Shown: positions 18,414 through 27,872, numbered from the stretch's first letter. The stretch: 64,000 nt of DNA from Soonwooa sp032062245 (GCF_032062245.1 NZ_DAMBQF010000003.1:128713-192712), one strand, 5' to 3'. The notes: generated by a model from the sequence alone, not told the origin. Numbers and translations are program-made.

Positions 18414-19325
18414 TTAATCTTTTTTGATGACCTTTACTGTTTCTACACCTGAAATAGATTTTATTTTTAGGATGTAAACACCTGCATTAAGTTTTTCAAG
18501 ATTAATTTGAACTTGCTTGTTATTTGGTACAATGGAAGTTACTTTCTTACCACTCATGTCGTACACATCAATAGTTTTAATCTCGCTTTGAGATTTTAGG
18601 TTAAGAATTCCTCTTGTAGGATTTGGATAAATTTCAATATTTTTCTTACTGATATTGCCTAATCCTAAACTACTACAATCTTCCACAACGTTGATGTAAT
18701 CAACTTTTATCTTGGTGTCTGTGCCATTGTAATTTGCAGCCACCAATTTAACTTGATATAATCCAGGAGTATTGTATGTAACTGTCACCGTTTTGGTAGT
18801 AGCAGTGCTAGGTTGTCCACCTTCAAAAGTCCAATTCCAACCAGTTGGCATATTCGTCGATGTATCAGTAAATTGTACTGATTGCATTGTACAAACATCT
18901 GTTTTATCTGCAATAAAATCGGCCACTGGTGGATTAATAGGGCAAACATTAGTAGTACTGTTCGAGCCATAACCATCGGCTTCACCACCAAAGTACGCGT
19001 ACTGATGATATGGCGTTGCACATGATGAGCTTTCAATAGTCATAGTTGTGGCGCCATCGGCTTCTCCTCCAAAATATGCGTAATGATGAAATGGAGTTGA
19101 ACAAGATGCATTTTCTAATGTCATTAGTGCCGATCCGTCTCCTTCTCCTCCAAAATAAGCATAATGATGGATTGGAGTCGCGCAAGTATTGTTGACGATT
19201 GTCTCTGTTGTGAAACCATCTGCAATACCACCACGATATGCATATACTTCATCTTGAGCAAATACCTTCAGATGGAATAGCAAGATGAGACAGACCACCG
19301 AAATTTTGGTAATATAAGTTTTCAT
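18414..19325 (-). CDS. T9SS-secreted repeat protein with PKD-like domain
   Basis: A 303-residue surface protein. It has a signal peptide (to VFAQ, residue 24), then four 27-residue repeats with core YAYFGGEADG and one Cys each (residues 26-133). A PKD-like domain follows (SVQFTDTSTNMPTGWNWTFEGG to about 215), then a type A T9SS sorting domain (IEIYPNPTRGILNL to the end). PKD domains are usually adhesive or structural. The single Cys per repeat could form disulfides between repeats. It sits downstream of the SUMF-like gene on the same strand; its function is unknown. Confidence 0.88.
   Translation of the reverse strand: MKTYITKISVVCLILLFHLKVFAQDEVYAYRGGIADGFTTETIVNNTCATPIHHYAYFGGEGDGSALMTLENASCSTPFHHYAYFGGEADGATTMTIESSSCATPYHQYAYFGGEADGYGSNSTTNVCPINPPVADFIADKTDVCTMQSVQFTDTSTNMPTGWNWTFEGGQPSTATTKTVTVTYNTPGLYQVKLVAANYNGTDTKIKVDYINVVEDCSSLGLGNISKKNIEIYPNPTRGILNLKSQSEIKTIDVYDMSGKKVTSIVPNNKQVQINLEKLNAGVYILKIKSISGVETVKVIKKD
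18927..19250 (-). repeat. Four tandem 81-bp coding repeats
   Basis: Each unit encodes 27 residues built round (H/E)xYAY(F/R)GGxxDG and ending in a C-x-T-P-type motif. Copies two and three match each other best; the first and last are more diverged. Confidence 0.8.
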
Positions 19326-19395
19326 CTTCTAATTTGATTTATTTGTTAGTTATTGTTTATTTATTAGAGTGTTTTCCACTCAGTCAAATTAGAAG
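19326..19395. repeat. Nested inverted repeat between the two secreted-protein genes
   Basis: CTTCTAATTTGA (19326-19337) is the exact reverse complement of TCAAATTAGAAG (19384-19395). Inside lies a second small hairpin GAGTG/CACTC (19367-19371, 19377-19381). The outer arm touches the start codon of the T9SS gene. Confidence 0.7.
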
Positions 19396-19398
19396 TAA

Positions 19399-20883
19399 TT
19401 ATCTTACACCGCGACCACCATAACCTTGATAACGTGTAGTACCTACTGCACCTCCATTTCTGTCGGATGTACGAACAAGGGAAGCACCATTGTAATTCCA
19501 AGTTTCGCTACCTCCTAGGCTGCCTCCTCTCATAATTGTACCAGTTGTATCAGGCCATTCTGTAATATCTGCATCTCCTGCTGTTGCTGCAAGTTCTGAT
19601 AGGTTACCATCACCTGTTTTGTTGATAAAATTGGCTGCAGTTGCTTTAGCTGTAATTGTCATCTCAGTGACATTTCCTCCCATTTCCATAACACCATAGT
19701 ATGATGCTGATGCAGAAGCTCTACCAGATGAGTTAGTTGCTGTAAAGCCAACTTTTGTAGGTTTTGTGTATGAGGTTGGGTAAACACCATAATTTGCTCT
19801 ACCATCTGCAACAGAATTGTATCCTTCATTTCCCGTTCCTGCATTAATGACACCACTTGCAATAACATTATTAATTGTTGTTGTTCCCCATACATATTCT
19901 CCAGCAACAGGATCTAGTGGTCCTCGACATATTTTTTCAAATTCTATTTCGGTCATTGGTCGTAAGGCAGACCAGTCTAGATAGGCTTTTACATCTTCCC
20001 AGTTTAACCAATTCATGGCATTGTTTTGTCCATCATTTAAATCATCAAAGTCTCCCGTCACAAGGTCGCAACCATATACGGCTGGGATAGATGCATTATT
20101 ACCAGGTGTTTTTATTTTCACACCATTACCATAAGTACTATTAAATGCAAAAGTATTAGCTGCAGAATCTGGACTAGCAATTGATCGTCTCGCTTGTTGC
20201 TTATATGTTAATGTGTTTAAAAATTCTACATATTGCTCTTGAGTAATTTCGTATTTCATAGAATAAAAACTCTTATAACCTTTCGGAAAATTACTTCCGG
20301 CTGTATTACCTGTTCCGATAGAGCCTGCTGCTAGATTAGAATTTTCACTTGTCACTTGGTAGGTGTATGCAGGAGTACTGCTGCTTACACCAAATCCAAT
20401 ATTTGTAGTGTCACCTATCCAAAATGAACCTTGAGGAATATTCACCATTTCAATTCCCGAAACCTTAAAGTTATAATTTTCATAGTTGGCTGAAGCAACA
20501 TTCATTTTTAAGGTAATACTTGTTGATGGTATATTACCACCACCATTTGCATTTCTGTAGATGAATACACCTTTACCATCGGTTACCGCATCTATTTTTA
20601 ATAAAGATGTGGTCGAATGATCTGATGACGTTGAACTTAGGTTAGCATGTTTCCAAAGTTTATCAGAACAATCTTGATACTTAATGAATACCCAAACAGC
20701 GTCGTAATTACTTGGTGCTATATTAGTTTTCCAACTGTTGTCCCATTGTATATTAAAGGTAACAGTTCCTGCACTGGAATCAATTGTTGTTCCTGTGATT
20801 TTCAAATTGTTTGCATAAGATGATGAAGCAAACAAACTCATTGCAACAAATGCAATTTTTCTAAAGTAAATTTTTGTTTTCAT
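19399..20883 (-). CDS. Secreted SUMF1/FGE-sulfatase-modifying-factor-like protein
   Basis: A 494-residue protein with a signal peptide (MKTKIYFRKIAFVAMSLFAS, cut after SYA). The first domain (residues about 25-145) is of unknown type. The second is SUMF/formylglycine-generating-enzyme-like (SFWIGDTTNIG, then YSMKYEITQEQYVEFLN, then EVYVWG-like GEYVWGTTT, then YGVMEMGGNVTEM). The C-terminal end lacks the cysteine pair used by true formylglycine-generating enzymes, so a structural or adhesive role like that of gliding lipoproteins GldJ/K is more likely. The start at 20883 is chosen over the long form because it begins the signal peptide and follows a -7 box. Confidence 0.85.
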   Translation of the reverse strand: MKTKIYFRKIAFVAMSLFASSSYANNLKITGTTIDSSAGTVTFNIQWDNSWKTNIAPSNYDAVWVFIKYQDCSDKLWKHANLSSTSSDHSTTSLLKIDAVTDGKGVFIYRNANGGGNIPSTSITLKMNVASANYENYNFKVSGIEMVNIPQGSFWIGDTTNIGFGVSSSTPAYTYQVTSENSNLAAGSIGTGNTAGSNFPKGYKSFYSMKYEITQEQYVEFLNTLTYKQQARRSIASPDSAANTFAFNSTYGNGVKIKTPGNNASIPAVYGCDLVTGDFDDLNDGQNNAMNWLNWEDVKAYLDWSALRPMTEIEFEKICRGPLDPVAGEYVWGTTTINNVIASGVINAGTGNEGYNSVADGRANYGVYPTSYTKPTKVGFTATNSSGRASASASYYGVMEMGGNVTEMTITAKATAANFINKTGDGNLSELAATAGDADITEWPDTTGTIMRGGSLGGSETWNYNGASLVRTSDRNGGAVGTTRYQGYGGRGVR

Positions 20884-20910
20884 GTAAATTAATTTTGTAT
20901 TATTTATTAG

Positions 20911-20918
20911 CAAATCTA
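20911..20918 (-). promoter_or_regulatory. Promoter -7 box of the SUMF-like gene
   Basis: TAGATTTG on the minus strand matches TAnnTTTG, giving a leader of about 20 bases. Confidence 0.6.
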
Positions 20919-20993
20919 TTTTAAACATGATTATTGTGAAATAAGACATTTGCCGTATTTTTAATAATCGTTGTTTGAATTTTCAATTTTCAT

Positions 20994-21001
20994 TACTTTT
21001 G
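20994..21001 (+). promoter_or_regulatory. Promoter -7 box of polA
   Basis: TACTTTTG matches TAnnTTTG, with TTG at 20971-20973 twenty bases upstream. Transcription would begin within a few bases of the polA ATG, which decides the start and implies a very short leader. Confidence 0.65.
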
Positions 21002-21006
21002 TTGCT

Positions 21007-23820
21007 ATGACAACAGACAAAAGACTTTTCTTAATCGATGCTTATGCGATGATTTTTCGTGGTTATTATGCATTTATAAAGAATCCGAGACTTTCCACAA
21101 AAGGTTTGGATACATCAGCTATTTTCGGATTTACCAACTCTTTGATAGAGCTTATTAAAAGAGAGCGTCCTAGCCATCTAGCGGTGGTTTTTGACGTTGG
21201 AAGAACTAATGTTCGACACGATGATTATAGCGATTACAAAGCCAACAGAGCCGAAACACCAGAAGCGATTATTCTTGCAAAACCTTATATTCATCAGATT
21301 CTTGAAGCGATGCACATTCCGATTTTGGGAGTGGAAGGTTATGAAGCGGATGATGTGATCGGGACTTTGTCGTGTAAAGCTTCGGACAAAGGTTATAATG
21401 TTTTTATGGTAACACCAGATAAGGATTTTGCGCAGTTGGTGACGGATAAGGTTAAAATTTATAAACCAGGATTAAAAGGTGGCGATGTTGAGATTTTAGG
21501 TGTTGAAGAAGTTAAAACTAAATATGAAGTTGACGATCCCAAACAGATTATAGATTATCTTGGGATGATGGGCGATGCCGTTGATAATATTCCTGGCTTG
21601 GAAGGTGTTGGCGAAAAGACCGCTAAGAAATTCATTAAAGAATATGGTTCTATGGAGAATCTTTTGGCGCACACCAACGAGTTAAAAGGTAAATTAAAAG
21701 AAAAAGTTGAAGCTAGTGCCGAGCGAGGCTTGTTGTCAAAAAAGCTTGCGACGATTCTTTGTGATGCCCCGATTGATTTTAAAGAAGAAGATTACGACCT
21801 CGAAACACCTGATTTTGAGAAGGTTAAAGAGATTTTTGAAGAATTAGAATTCCGTCGCTTGTACGAGAATCTTTACAGAAGTTTCTCAACAGAAACTGTT
21901 GCTCCTGCAGAAGTTTCTGAGGTTAAAACTTCGACTTCAGCAAAACCCCAAACTACACAACTTGATCTTTTCGCCAATTTTGAAGAGTTAAATGAAGCCA
22001 CGTCTTCCAAATCGAATATTAAAGAAAAAGATCATCTTTATCAATTTGTAGATCAGCCGAAAGCGATGCGAATTTTGCTTAACAATTTGTTAGCGCAGTC
22101 TGCGGTTTGTTTTGATACAGAAGCAACGTCGCTTAACGAGTTAGAGGCGCAACTTATTGGGATAAGTTTCTCATACAAAGCTGGATTGGCGTATTATATT
22201 CCGATTCCTGAAGATCAAGAAAAAGCACAAGAAATTGTTGAAATTTTCCGACCATTTTTTGAAGATGAAAAAGTTCTAAAAATTGCTCATAATCTTAAAT
22301 ACGATTTTAAAGTATTAAAAAATTACAATATCGAAGTCAAAGGTCCGATGTACGATACGATGATTGCGCATTATTTGCTGAATCCTGATGGTCGACATGG
22401 TATGGATTATTTATCCGAAATGTACCTTAATTATACACCAATTCCGATCGAAATTTTAATTGGTAAAAAAGGTAAAAATCAGTTGACTTTACGAGGTGTT
22501 AGTTTGGAGGAACAAACCGCCTACGCTGCGGAAGATGCCGATATTACTTTCCAATTGTATCAACTTTTTGCTCCGCAATTAATTAAAGAAAACTTAGAAG
22601 AGGTTTTTAATAATATTGAAATGCCTTTGATGTTGGTTCTTGCAAAAATGGAATTAATTGGTGTTAAACTCGATTCTGAATGGCTTAAAAAAGAAAGTGG
22701 CGATCTAGAAAACGACCTTCGAAATCTGGAAACCAAAATCTTTGAATTGTCTGAGGAAGAATTTAATATGAATTCTCCTAAACAATTGGGAGAGATTTTA
22801 TTTGAAAAATTAAAACTTGATCCAAAAGCTAAAAAAACTAAGACTGGACAATACGCAACATCGGAAGATGTGTTACAAAAGTTGGCTTCAAAACACGAAA
22901 TTATTGCTTTAATCCTCGATTATCGTCAGCTTCAAAAACTGAAGTCAACGTATGTAGACGCACTTCCTAACCAGATTGATCCAATTGACGATCGTGTGCA
23001 TACGACTTACGCACAAACGGTGGCAGCGACTGGACGTTTGGCGAGTGTTAATCCTAACTTACAGAATATTCCGATTCGTACGCTTCGTGGACAGCAAATT
23101 CGTGGGGCTTTTGTGGCAGATGAAGGTTGCAAAATTATTTCTGCCGATTATTCGCAAATAGAATTGCGCCTTATTGCAGAGATTTCGGAAGAGCTTAATA
23201 TGATTGAAGCGTTCCAAAATGGAGAAGATATTCACGCGGCAACAGCTGCAAAATTGTTTAAAATTTCGATTGAAGAAGTTAGCAAAACGCAACGTTCTCA
23301 AGCGAAAAGTGTCAACTTCGGAATTATATATGGTCAAGGTGCGTTTGGACTTGCCGAGCAAACAGGAATGTCGAGATCAGACGCTAAAGCAATGATTGAT
23401 GCCTATTTCCAAACTTATCCGAGACTTAAAGAATATATGTCCGAACAAGTCGAAAATGCAAGAAAAAACGGTTACGTTGTAACAATGTTGGGAAGAAAAC
23501 GACATCTTAAAGACATTAATTCTAGTAATTTTGTAGTGAAAGGTCATGCGGAACGTAATGCCGTTAACGCACCAATCCAAGGAAGTGCAGCTGATATTAT
23601 TAAATTAGCAATGATTAAAATTGATAACATTTTGACCGAAAAACAATTGAAAACCAAGATGTTACTTCAGGTCCATGACGAATTAATTTTCGAAGCGCCA
23701 TTGGATGAGGTTGATGAGGTTTCGACAATTATTAAAGATGCGATGGAGTCGGCTTATTCAACAAAAGTACCTTTGACAGTGGAGGTTGGTGTTGGTGACA
23801 ATTGGCTAGAAGCGCATTAA
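21007..23820 (+). CDS. polA: DNA polymerase I
   Basis: Fills repair gaps and removes Okazaki primers. The 937-residue protein has all three domains. The 5'-nuclease is residues about 1-290, with DRVFLIDAY-like RLFLIDAYAMIFRG and EGYEADDVIGTL. The 3'-5' exonuclease is about 350-560, with intact metal residues in FDTEAT and a YDFKVL segment. The polymerase carries DYSQIELR, the O-helix RSQAKSVNFGIIYGQG and QVHDELIFE. The ATG at 21007 is preferred to an in-frame TTG 36 bases earlier, which lies inside the promoter. Confidence 0.97.
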   Translation: MTTDKRLFLIDAYAMIFRGYYAFIKNPRLSTKGLDTSAIFGFTNSLIELIKRERPSHLAVVFDVGRTNVRHDDYSDYKANRAETPEAIILAKPYIHQILEAMHIPILGVEGYEADDVIGTLSCKASDKGYNVFMVTPDKDFAQLVTDKVKIYKPGLKGGDVEILGVEEVKTKYEVDDPKQIIDYLGMMGDAVDNIPGLEGVGEKTAKKFIKEYGSMENLLAHTNELKGKLKEKVEASAERGLLSKKLATILCDAPIDFKEEDYDLETPDFEKVKEIFEELEFRRLYENLYRSFSTETVAPAEVSEVKTSTSAKPQTTQLDLFANFEELNEATSSKSNIKEKDHLYQFVDQPKAMRILLNNLLAQSAVCFDTEATSLNELEAQLIGISFSYKAGLAYYIPIPEDQEKAQEIVEIFRPFFEDEKVLKIAHNLKYDFKVLKNYNIEVKGPMYDTMIAHYLLNPDGRHGMDYLSEMYLNYTPIPIEILIGKKGKNQLTLRGVSLEEQTAYAAEDADITFQLYQLFAPQLIKENLEEVFNNIEMPLMLVLAKMELIGVKLDSEWLKKESGDLENDLRNLETKIFELSEEEFNMNSPKQLGEILFEKLKLDPKAKKTKTGQYATSEDVLQKLASKHEIIALILDYRQLQKLKSTYVDALPNQIDPIDDRVHTTYAQTVAATGRLASVNPNLQNIPIRTLRGQQIRGAFVADEGCKIISADYSQIELRLIAEISEELNMIEAFQNGEDIHAATAAKLFKISIEEVSKTQRSQAKSVNFGIIYGQGAFGLAEQTGMSRSDAKAMIDAYFQTYPRLKEYMSEQVENARKNGYVVTMLGRKRHLKDINSSNFVVKGHAERNAVNAPIQGSAADIIKLAMIKIDNILTEKQLKTKMLLQVHDELIFEAPLDEVDEVSTIIKDAMESAYSTKVPLTVEVGVGDNWLEAH

Positions 23821-23850
23821 AAAATTTTAAAAAAGCAAAAAATAAACTAT

Positions 23851-24894
23851 ATGAAGAATTTAAAGTATTTAGGACTTGTCGCAGTTGCTGCTTTTGTGCA
23901 AAGTTGTGGCACAAGTTCTAATGTCACTGGTAGCAAGAATTACGCGGTGAATGGTGATGGATTCAAAAAAGCCTATAACAGCATCACGGTTGAGGATCTT
24001 AAAAAGAATCTTTACATCATTGCATCGGACGAGATGGAAGGTCGTGACACGGGAACTAAAGGTCAAAAGAAAGCTGGCGAATACATGATTAGCCAATACA
24101 AAAGTTATGGCGTTTCGTTTCCAAAAGCTTTAGGTTCTTATTATCAAACAGTGCCGTCGGAGTTTATGAAAACGCGTAACGGTCAACTTCCAGAGTCAGA
24201 AAATATTCTTGCTTATATTGAAGGTAGCGAAAAACCAGAGGAGCTTATCGTGATCTCTGCACATTACGATCATATCGGTACTAAAAACGGTGTTGTATAC
24301 AATGGCGCAGATGATGACGGTAGCGGAACGGTAGCTGTTATGGAAATTGCAGAGGCTTTTCAAAAAGCTAAAAAAGCGGGTTACGGTCCAAAACGTTCTA
24401 TTTTGTTTTTACACGTAACAGGTGAGGAGCACGGACTTTGGGGTTCTGATTTTTATTCTAAAAACCCAGTTTTCCCATTAGAAAATACTGTTGCTAACCT
24501 TAATATTGATATGATTGGTCGCGATGATGCCGAAAATAGAGGTAAGCAATATGTGTACGTTATCGGTTCTGAAATGTTAAGTACAGAATTAAAAAAAATT
24601 AACGAACAAGCTAACAAAGACACTCATAACTTAATCCTGAATTATAAATACGATGATCCTAACGATCCGGACAGATTGTATTACAGGTCAGATCATTATA
24701 ATTTTGCAAAGCATAATGTGCCAATTGCATTTTTCTTTGATGGCATCCACGAGGATTATCACAAACCAACAGATACGCCGGACAGAATCGACTATCCGTT
24801 GTTGCATAAGAGAACACAATTGGTTTTCACAACGGCTTGGGAGTTGGCGAATCGTCCAGAACGAATCAAAGTTGACGGAAAAAATACAAGATAA
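23851..24894 (+). CDS. M28-family zinc aminopeptidase, lipoprotein
   Basis: A 347-residue peptidase with a lipoprotein signal (VQSC, Cys at residue 19), likely facing the periplasm or surface. The co-catalytic di-zinc residues are visible in VISAHYDHIG (His, Asp), NGADDDGSGT (bridging Asp), HVTGEEHGLWGS (catalytic and metal Glu), NIDMIGRD, and a C-terminal HEDYHKPTD His. Members release N-terminal residues from peptides. It follows polA by 30 bases on the same strand, but a functional link is not implied. Confidence 0.92.
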   Translation: MKNLKYLGLVAVAAFVQSCGTSSNVTGSKNYAVNGDGFKKAYNSITVEDLKKNLYIIASDEMEGRDTGTKGQKKAGEYMISQYKSYGVSFPKALGSYYQTVPSEFMKTRNGQLPESENILAYIEGSEKPEELIVISAHYDHIGTKNGVVYNGADDDGSGTVAVMEIAEAFQKAKKAGYGPKRSILFLHVTGEEHGLWGSDFYSKNPVFPLENTVANLNIDMIGRDDAENRGKQYVYVIGSEMLSTELKKINEQANKDTHNLILNYKYDDPNDPDRLYYRSDHYNFAKHNVPIAFFFDGIHEDYHKPTDTPDRIDYPLLHKRTQLVFTTAWELANRPERIKVDGKNTR

Positions 24895-24983
24895 ATTATT
24901 AAAACAGTTTCAGATTTGGAATTGTTTTTTTTGTTTAATTATTTTAAAAATGATTAATTTTAAAAACACCTAAAATTTTGAAT

Positions 24984-25724
24984 ATGAAAAAGATAATTGC
25001 AATTTTGAGTTTAGTTATGATGACAAATATTTCTGCACAAACACTCAAAAATGTTGCTTATAAAGATGGCTCACAAAAGTTAAATGCTTTGGTAACGGAT
25101 AATACCAACCAAAAACGTCCAGCAGTTCTTATTTTACCTGCTTGGAAAGGTATTGATAACGAAGCAAAACAAGCGGCGCTTGATCTTCAAAAAGAAGGTT
25201 ACATTGCTTTAATCGCCGACATTTATGGAGAAGGTTACATCCCGAAGACCAACGAAGAAGCGTCAAAAATCGCAACGTCGTATAAAACGGATTACAAAGC
25301 TTACCAAAATCGCATCAATTTGGCGTTAGAAGCCTTAATCAAACAAAATGCTGATCCTAAAAAGATTGCTGTTATTGGCTATTGTTTTGGTGGAACTGGT
25401 GCTTTAGAACTGGCGAGAGCTGGCTTTCCTGTTGAAGGTGTTGTGAGTATTCACGGTGATTTGGCGAAAGATAAATCGCGTCCAAATTCTTTGATTAAAA
25501 CAAAAATTCTAGTCGAAAATCCTGCTGATGATAAAAGTGTGACTAAAGATGATTATGATAATTTAATTAAAGAAATGAATGAAGGAAAAGCGGATTGGCA
25601 AATTATTACTTATGCAAATTCTGGGCACACATTTACAAATCCAGAATCGCCTGACTATAACGAAATTATGGCAAAACGTGCTTGGAAACATACTTTGATT
25701 TTTTTAGCGGAAATTCTTAAATAA
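24984..25724 (+). CDS. Secreted dienelactone-hydrolase-family protein
   Basis: A 246-residue alpha/beta hydrolase with a signal peptide (MKKIIAILSLVMMTNISAQ). The nucleophile is Cys in GYCFGGTGALE, as in dienelactone hydrolases rather than the Ser of most esterases. The acid Asp lies in ENPADDKS and the His in YANSGHTFTNP. The natural substrate is unknown; many secreted members are generic hydrolases. The ATG at 24984 is used because the upstream TTG adds only two residues. Confidence 0.87.
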   Translation: MKKIIAILSLVMMTNISAQTLKNVAYKDGSQKLNALVTDNTNQKRPAVLILPAWKGIDNEAKQAALDLQKEGYIALIADIYGEGYIPKTNEEASKIATSYKTDYKAYQNRINLALEALIKQNADPKKIAVIGYCFGGTGALELARAGFPVEGVVSIHGDLAKDKSRPNSLIKTKILVENPADDKSVTKDDYDNLIKEMNEGKADWQIITYANSGHTFTNPESPDYNEIMAKRAWKHTLIFLAEILK

Positions 25725-25725
25725 C

Positions 25726-25757
25726 AAAAAAGCCTTGAAAATCTCAAGGCTTTTTTT
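25726..25757. terminator. Bidirectional intrinsic terminator
   Basis: AAAAAAGCCTTGA (25726-25738) pairs with TCAAGGC plus T-run (25744-25757), between convergent genes. Confidence 0.9.
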
Positions 25758-26805
25758 ATTTCGCAATATTGAATTCTTTTAAAATAACTTTGAACTTCGG
25801 ATTCCGAATATAAACATCAAAATTATGTGATTTTTGACCGCTAAAATCCGTTTTCTCTAAGAAGTCATAATGTTCCTTCAAAGCATCAAAAGCGTCTGAT
25901 TTATAGCCCAAATCGGTCGGTTTTAGTTTGTCCGATAAAAAGCCTAAAAACTTCTTCAAAGTAGGATCTGTATTATTAATTGTAATATGCACTTTTTTCA
26001 GTTGCGGACTGAATTCGCGGTAGCTGTCCTCGCCCGATTTTAGATCTTCCGATTTGAAATCTTTTGTCCCAATCGCTGGCGCCAACATGATACAATAGAT
26101 ACTGTTGTTTTTCTCTTGCAATATTTTGGAATCGTTGTCGATATCAACATTGTGGTCGTCTTTTCGATCCTCGATTTCACGTTTACTAAAAGGTGGATTG
26201 CTTAAAGAACTAAGAACAACCGATGCACCACGACTGTGCGAAATAATATAAATGTCTTTGTTTTGATAAGAATTAAGAAGTCGTCTAAGTCCAAATTCTC
26301 CAGCCATTTGACTGTTGTTAGTGGCGTTAAACCAAATTTTACCTGCCCCAAACATCGACTGCGCCACCAATCCGTCCCAGTAGAAATTGATAATTTGATC
26401 TTTGTTTGTTGTATTAAGTTGCGATTTTATCGCTCTATAACTCTTCGTAACTTCCTCCGAACTTGCATTAAAACCATGAACAAAAACGAAAATTCGATTC
26501 TTGTTTTTTCCACTATTGGCGACTTGTGCGATTTTGGTTTTTTCAGAAGCCGAAAGTTCTATTTCTTTGCCTTTTTCACTCGCTAATTTTTTTAAAGAAA
26601 ACTCTTTGCTTTTCGCATTTTTAGGAGGTTTTCCATATTGCGAACTCCAATTATCTGGATAGAAATTTCCGTTTTGATCCACGAAGGAATAAGCCATGCT
26701 AGAGCTTTCGATTTTATTGGGCGTTTGCGATTTTGGAGTATTATGTATAGCGCCACACGAGCTTAGTGCGAAGAGGATAATGAGAAAATAAAATGAGTTT
26801 TTCAT
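25756..26805 (-). CDS. Alpha/beta-hydrolase-fold lipoprotein
   Basis: A 349-residue protein with lipoprotein signal (LFALSSC). The fold is recognisable from FVHGFNASSEEV (oxyanion-hole HGF) and IISHSRGASVVLSSL, where Ser sits in an S-H-S-R-G nucleophile elbow. The catalytic Asp/His partner is unclear, so an active esterase or lipase is possible but unproven. Its gene starts 37 bases after the stop of the XRE regulator, so the two are likely one transcript. The ATG at 26805 starts the lipoprotein signal. Confidence 0.75.
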   Translation of the reverse strand: MKNSFYFLIILFALSSCGAIHNTPKSQTPNKIESSSMAYSFVDQNGNFYPDNWSSQYGKPPKNAKSKEFSLKKLASEKGKEIELSASEKTKIAQVANSGKNKNRIFVFVHGFNASSEEVTKSYRAIKSQLNTTNKDQIINFYWDGLVAQSMFGAGKIWFNATNNSQMAGEFGLRRLLNSYQNKDIYIISHSRGASVVLSSLSNPPFSKREIEDRKDDHNVDIDNDSKILQEKNNSIYCIMLAPAIGTKDFKSEDLKSGEDSYREFSPQLKKVHITINNTDPTLKKFLGFLSDKLKPTDLGYKSDAFDALKEHYDFLEKTDFSGQKSHNFDVYIRNPKFKVILKEFNIAK

Positions 26806-26841
26806 GACATTCTCTTTTTCAAAATTCATGCCTAACAAAAA

Positions 26842-27345
26842 TTAATTTTCAAAAGCTTCAAAAGTTCCGTCTTCAAAAAAAAGAATAACGCGCTTTACTT
26901 TTTTTGTTGTTTTTCCTTGCGGAATTGGAAAATTCTCTAATGGCTGAGAATCGATTATTTTTTTTTCTTCTTTAATAGGAGCAGAAACAATCGGTTCTGA
27001 ACGATTAGTCTTTTTGAGCAATTTGTTTTCGGAATTTTCTTGACCAAAACTTTCATCTTCTATAATAGAGAAGAGGTCGGGTAGGGGAAGCTTCTTGGCT
27101 TCGGGTTTTTCCTCAACAATTTCGATTTTTGGTTTTATCATAGGTCCATTACTATTGATCAACCAATCCCATTCTATGTCTGGGAAGGCGTTTTTGACTT
27201 TAGTGATAAATTCCAAAGATGGTTTGTTACGTCCCGAAGTGATGTGCGAAATGCTCGAACGTTGCACATCGACTTTTTCTGCAAACTCCGAAGGTGTTAT
27301 ATTAAAATGCTCCATAATGATGGAGATTCTCTCATTTATTTCCAT
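26842..27345 (-). CDS. XRE-family helix-turn-helix regulator
   Basis: A 167-residue protein with an N-terminal HTH (ITPSEFAEKVDVQRSSISHITSGRNKPSLEFITKV, residues about 16-50) and a disordered, charged tail (about 70-167) rich in Lys, Glu and Pro. The HTH resembles Cro/cI-type regulators; the tail has no recognised domain. It heads a likely operon with the alpha/beta hydrolase. A perfect palindrome (27347-27358) overlaps its promoter, which suggests autoregulation. The -7 box (TACATTTG, 27350-27357 minus) puts the start of transcription close to the ATG. Confidence 0.85.
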   Translation of the reverse strand: MEINERISIIMEHFNITPSEFAEKVDVQRSSISHITSGRNKPSLEFITKVKNAFPDIEWDWLINSNGPMIKPKIEIVEEKPEAKKLPLPDLFSIIEDESFGQENSENKLLKKTNRSEPIVSAPIKEEKKIIDSQPLENFPIPQGKTTKKVKRVILFFEDGTFEAFEN

Positions 27346-27346
27346 G

Positions 27347-27358
27347 TTACAAATGTAA
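27347..27358. promoter_or_regulatory. Palindromic operator candidate, copy 1 (TTAC-N4-GTAA)
   Basis: TTACAAATGTAA overlaps the XRE gene's -7 box and lies 2 bases from its start codon. Confidence 0.5.
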
Positions 27359-27413
27359 TAAATGTTTTAGAACTGTAAAAGCGTTCAAATTAACAAAAGT
27401 ATATCGCAAAAAT

Positions 27414-27425
27414 GTACAAATGTAA
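27414..27425. promoter_or_regulatory. Palindromic operator candidate, copy 2
   Basis: GTACAAATGTAA keeps the TACAAATGTA palindromic core with one mismatch to copy 1. Confidence 0.45.
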
Positions 27426-27872
27426 ATTAATGTTAATAATATTGTTAATCAGTTATTTATAATGTTAGTAAGCTCTTTTTGTGAATTATATGTTATGAAA
27501 ATTTCAGTTTACATTATTAAATTATAATATTAGATAATATCTAGAAACTATTACAGATTAAATTAAATAGTTTATTGATATATAGTTATGGCTATTTTAA
27601 AGTCAACTTATGACATTTCCATTAAAATTCTAGTAGTTTACTAATGTATATTTATTTAATTAACAATACATTATCCACATTGTCATTGTTTGGTAAATTC
27701 TTCCTTAATTGGGGATAAATCTAAATTTAAATACTTAAAGTAGGTTTATAATTTAACTTTATATAAATGTTATTACAATGTGATTTTGAAATAATTATGA
27801 TTATATATTATAATAAATGTAATCAACATTAAAATTAACAGACAAAATGGCATGTGTAAATGTTTAATGAAA

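Noticed and set aside
19659..20090. Overlapping frames in the SUMF-like gene
   Set aside because: Shadow frames of a well-supported gene with family motifs in the main frame.
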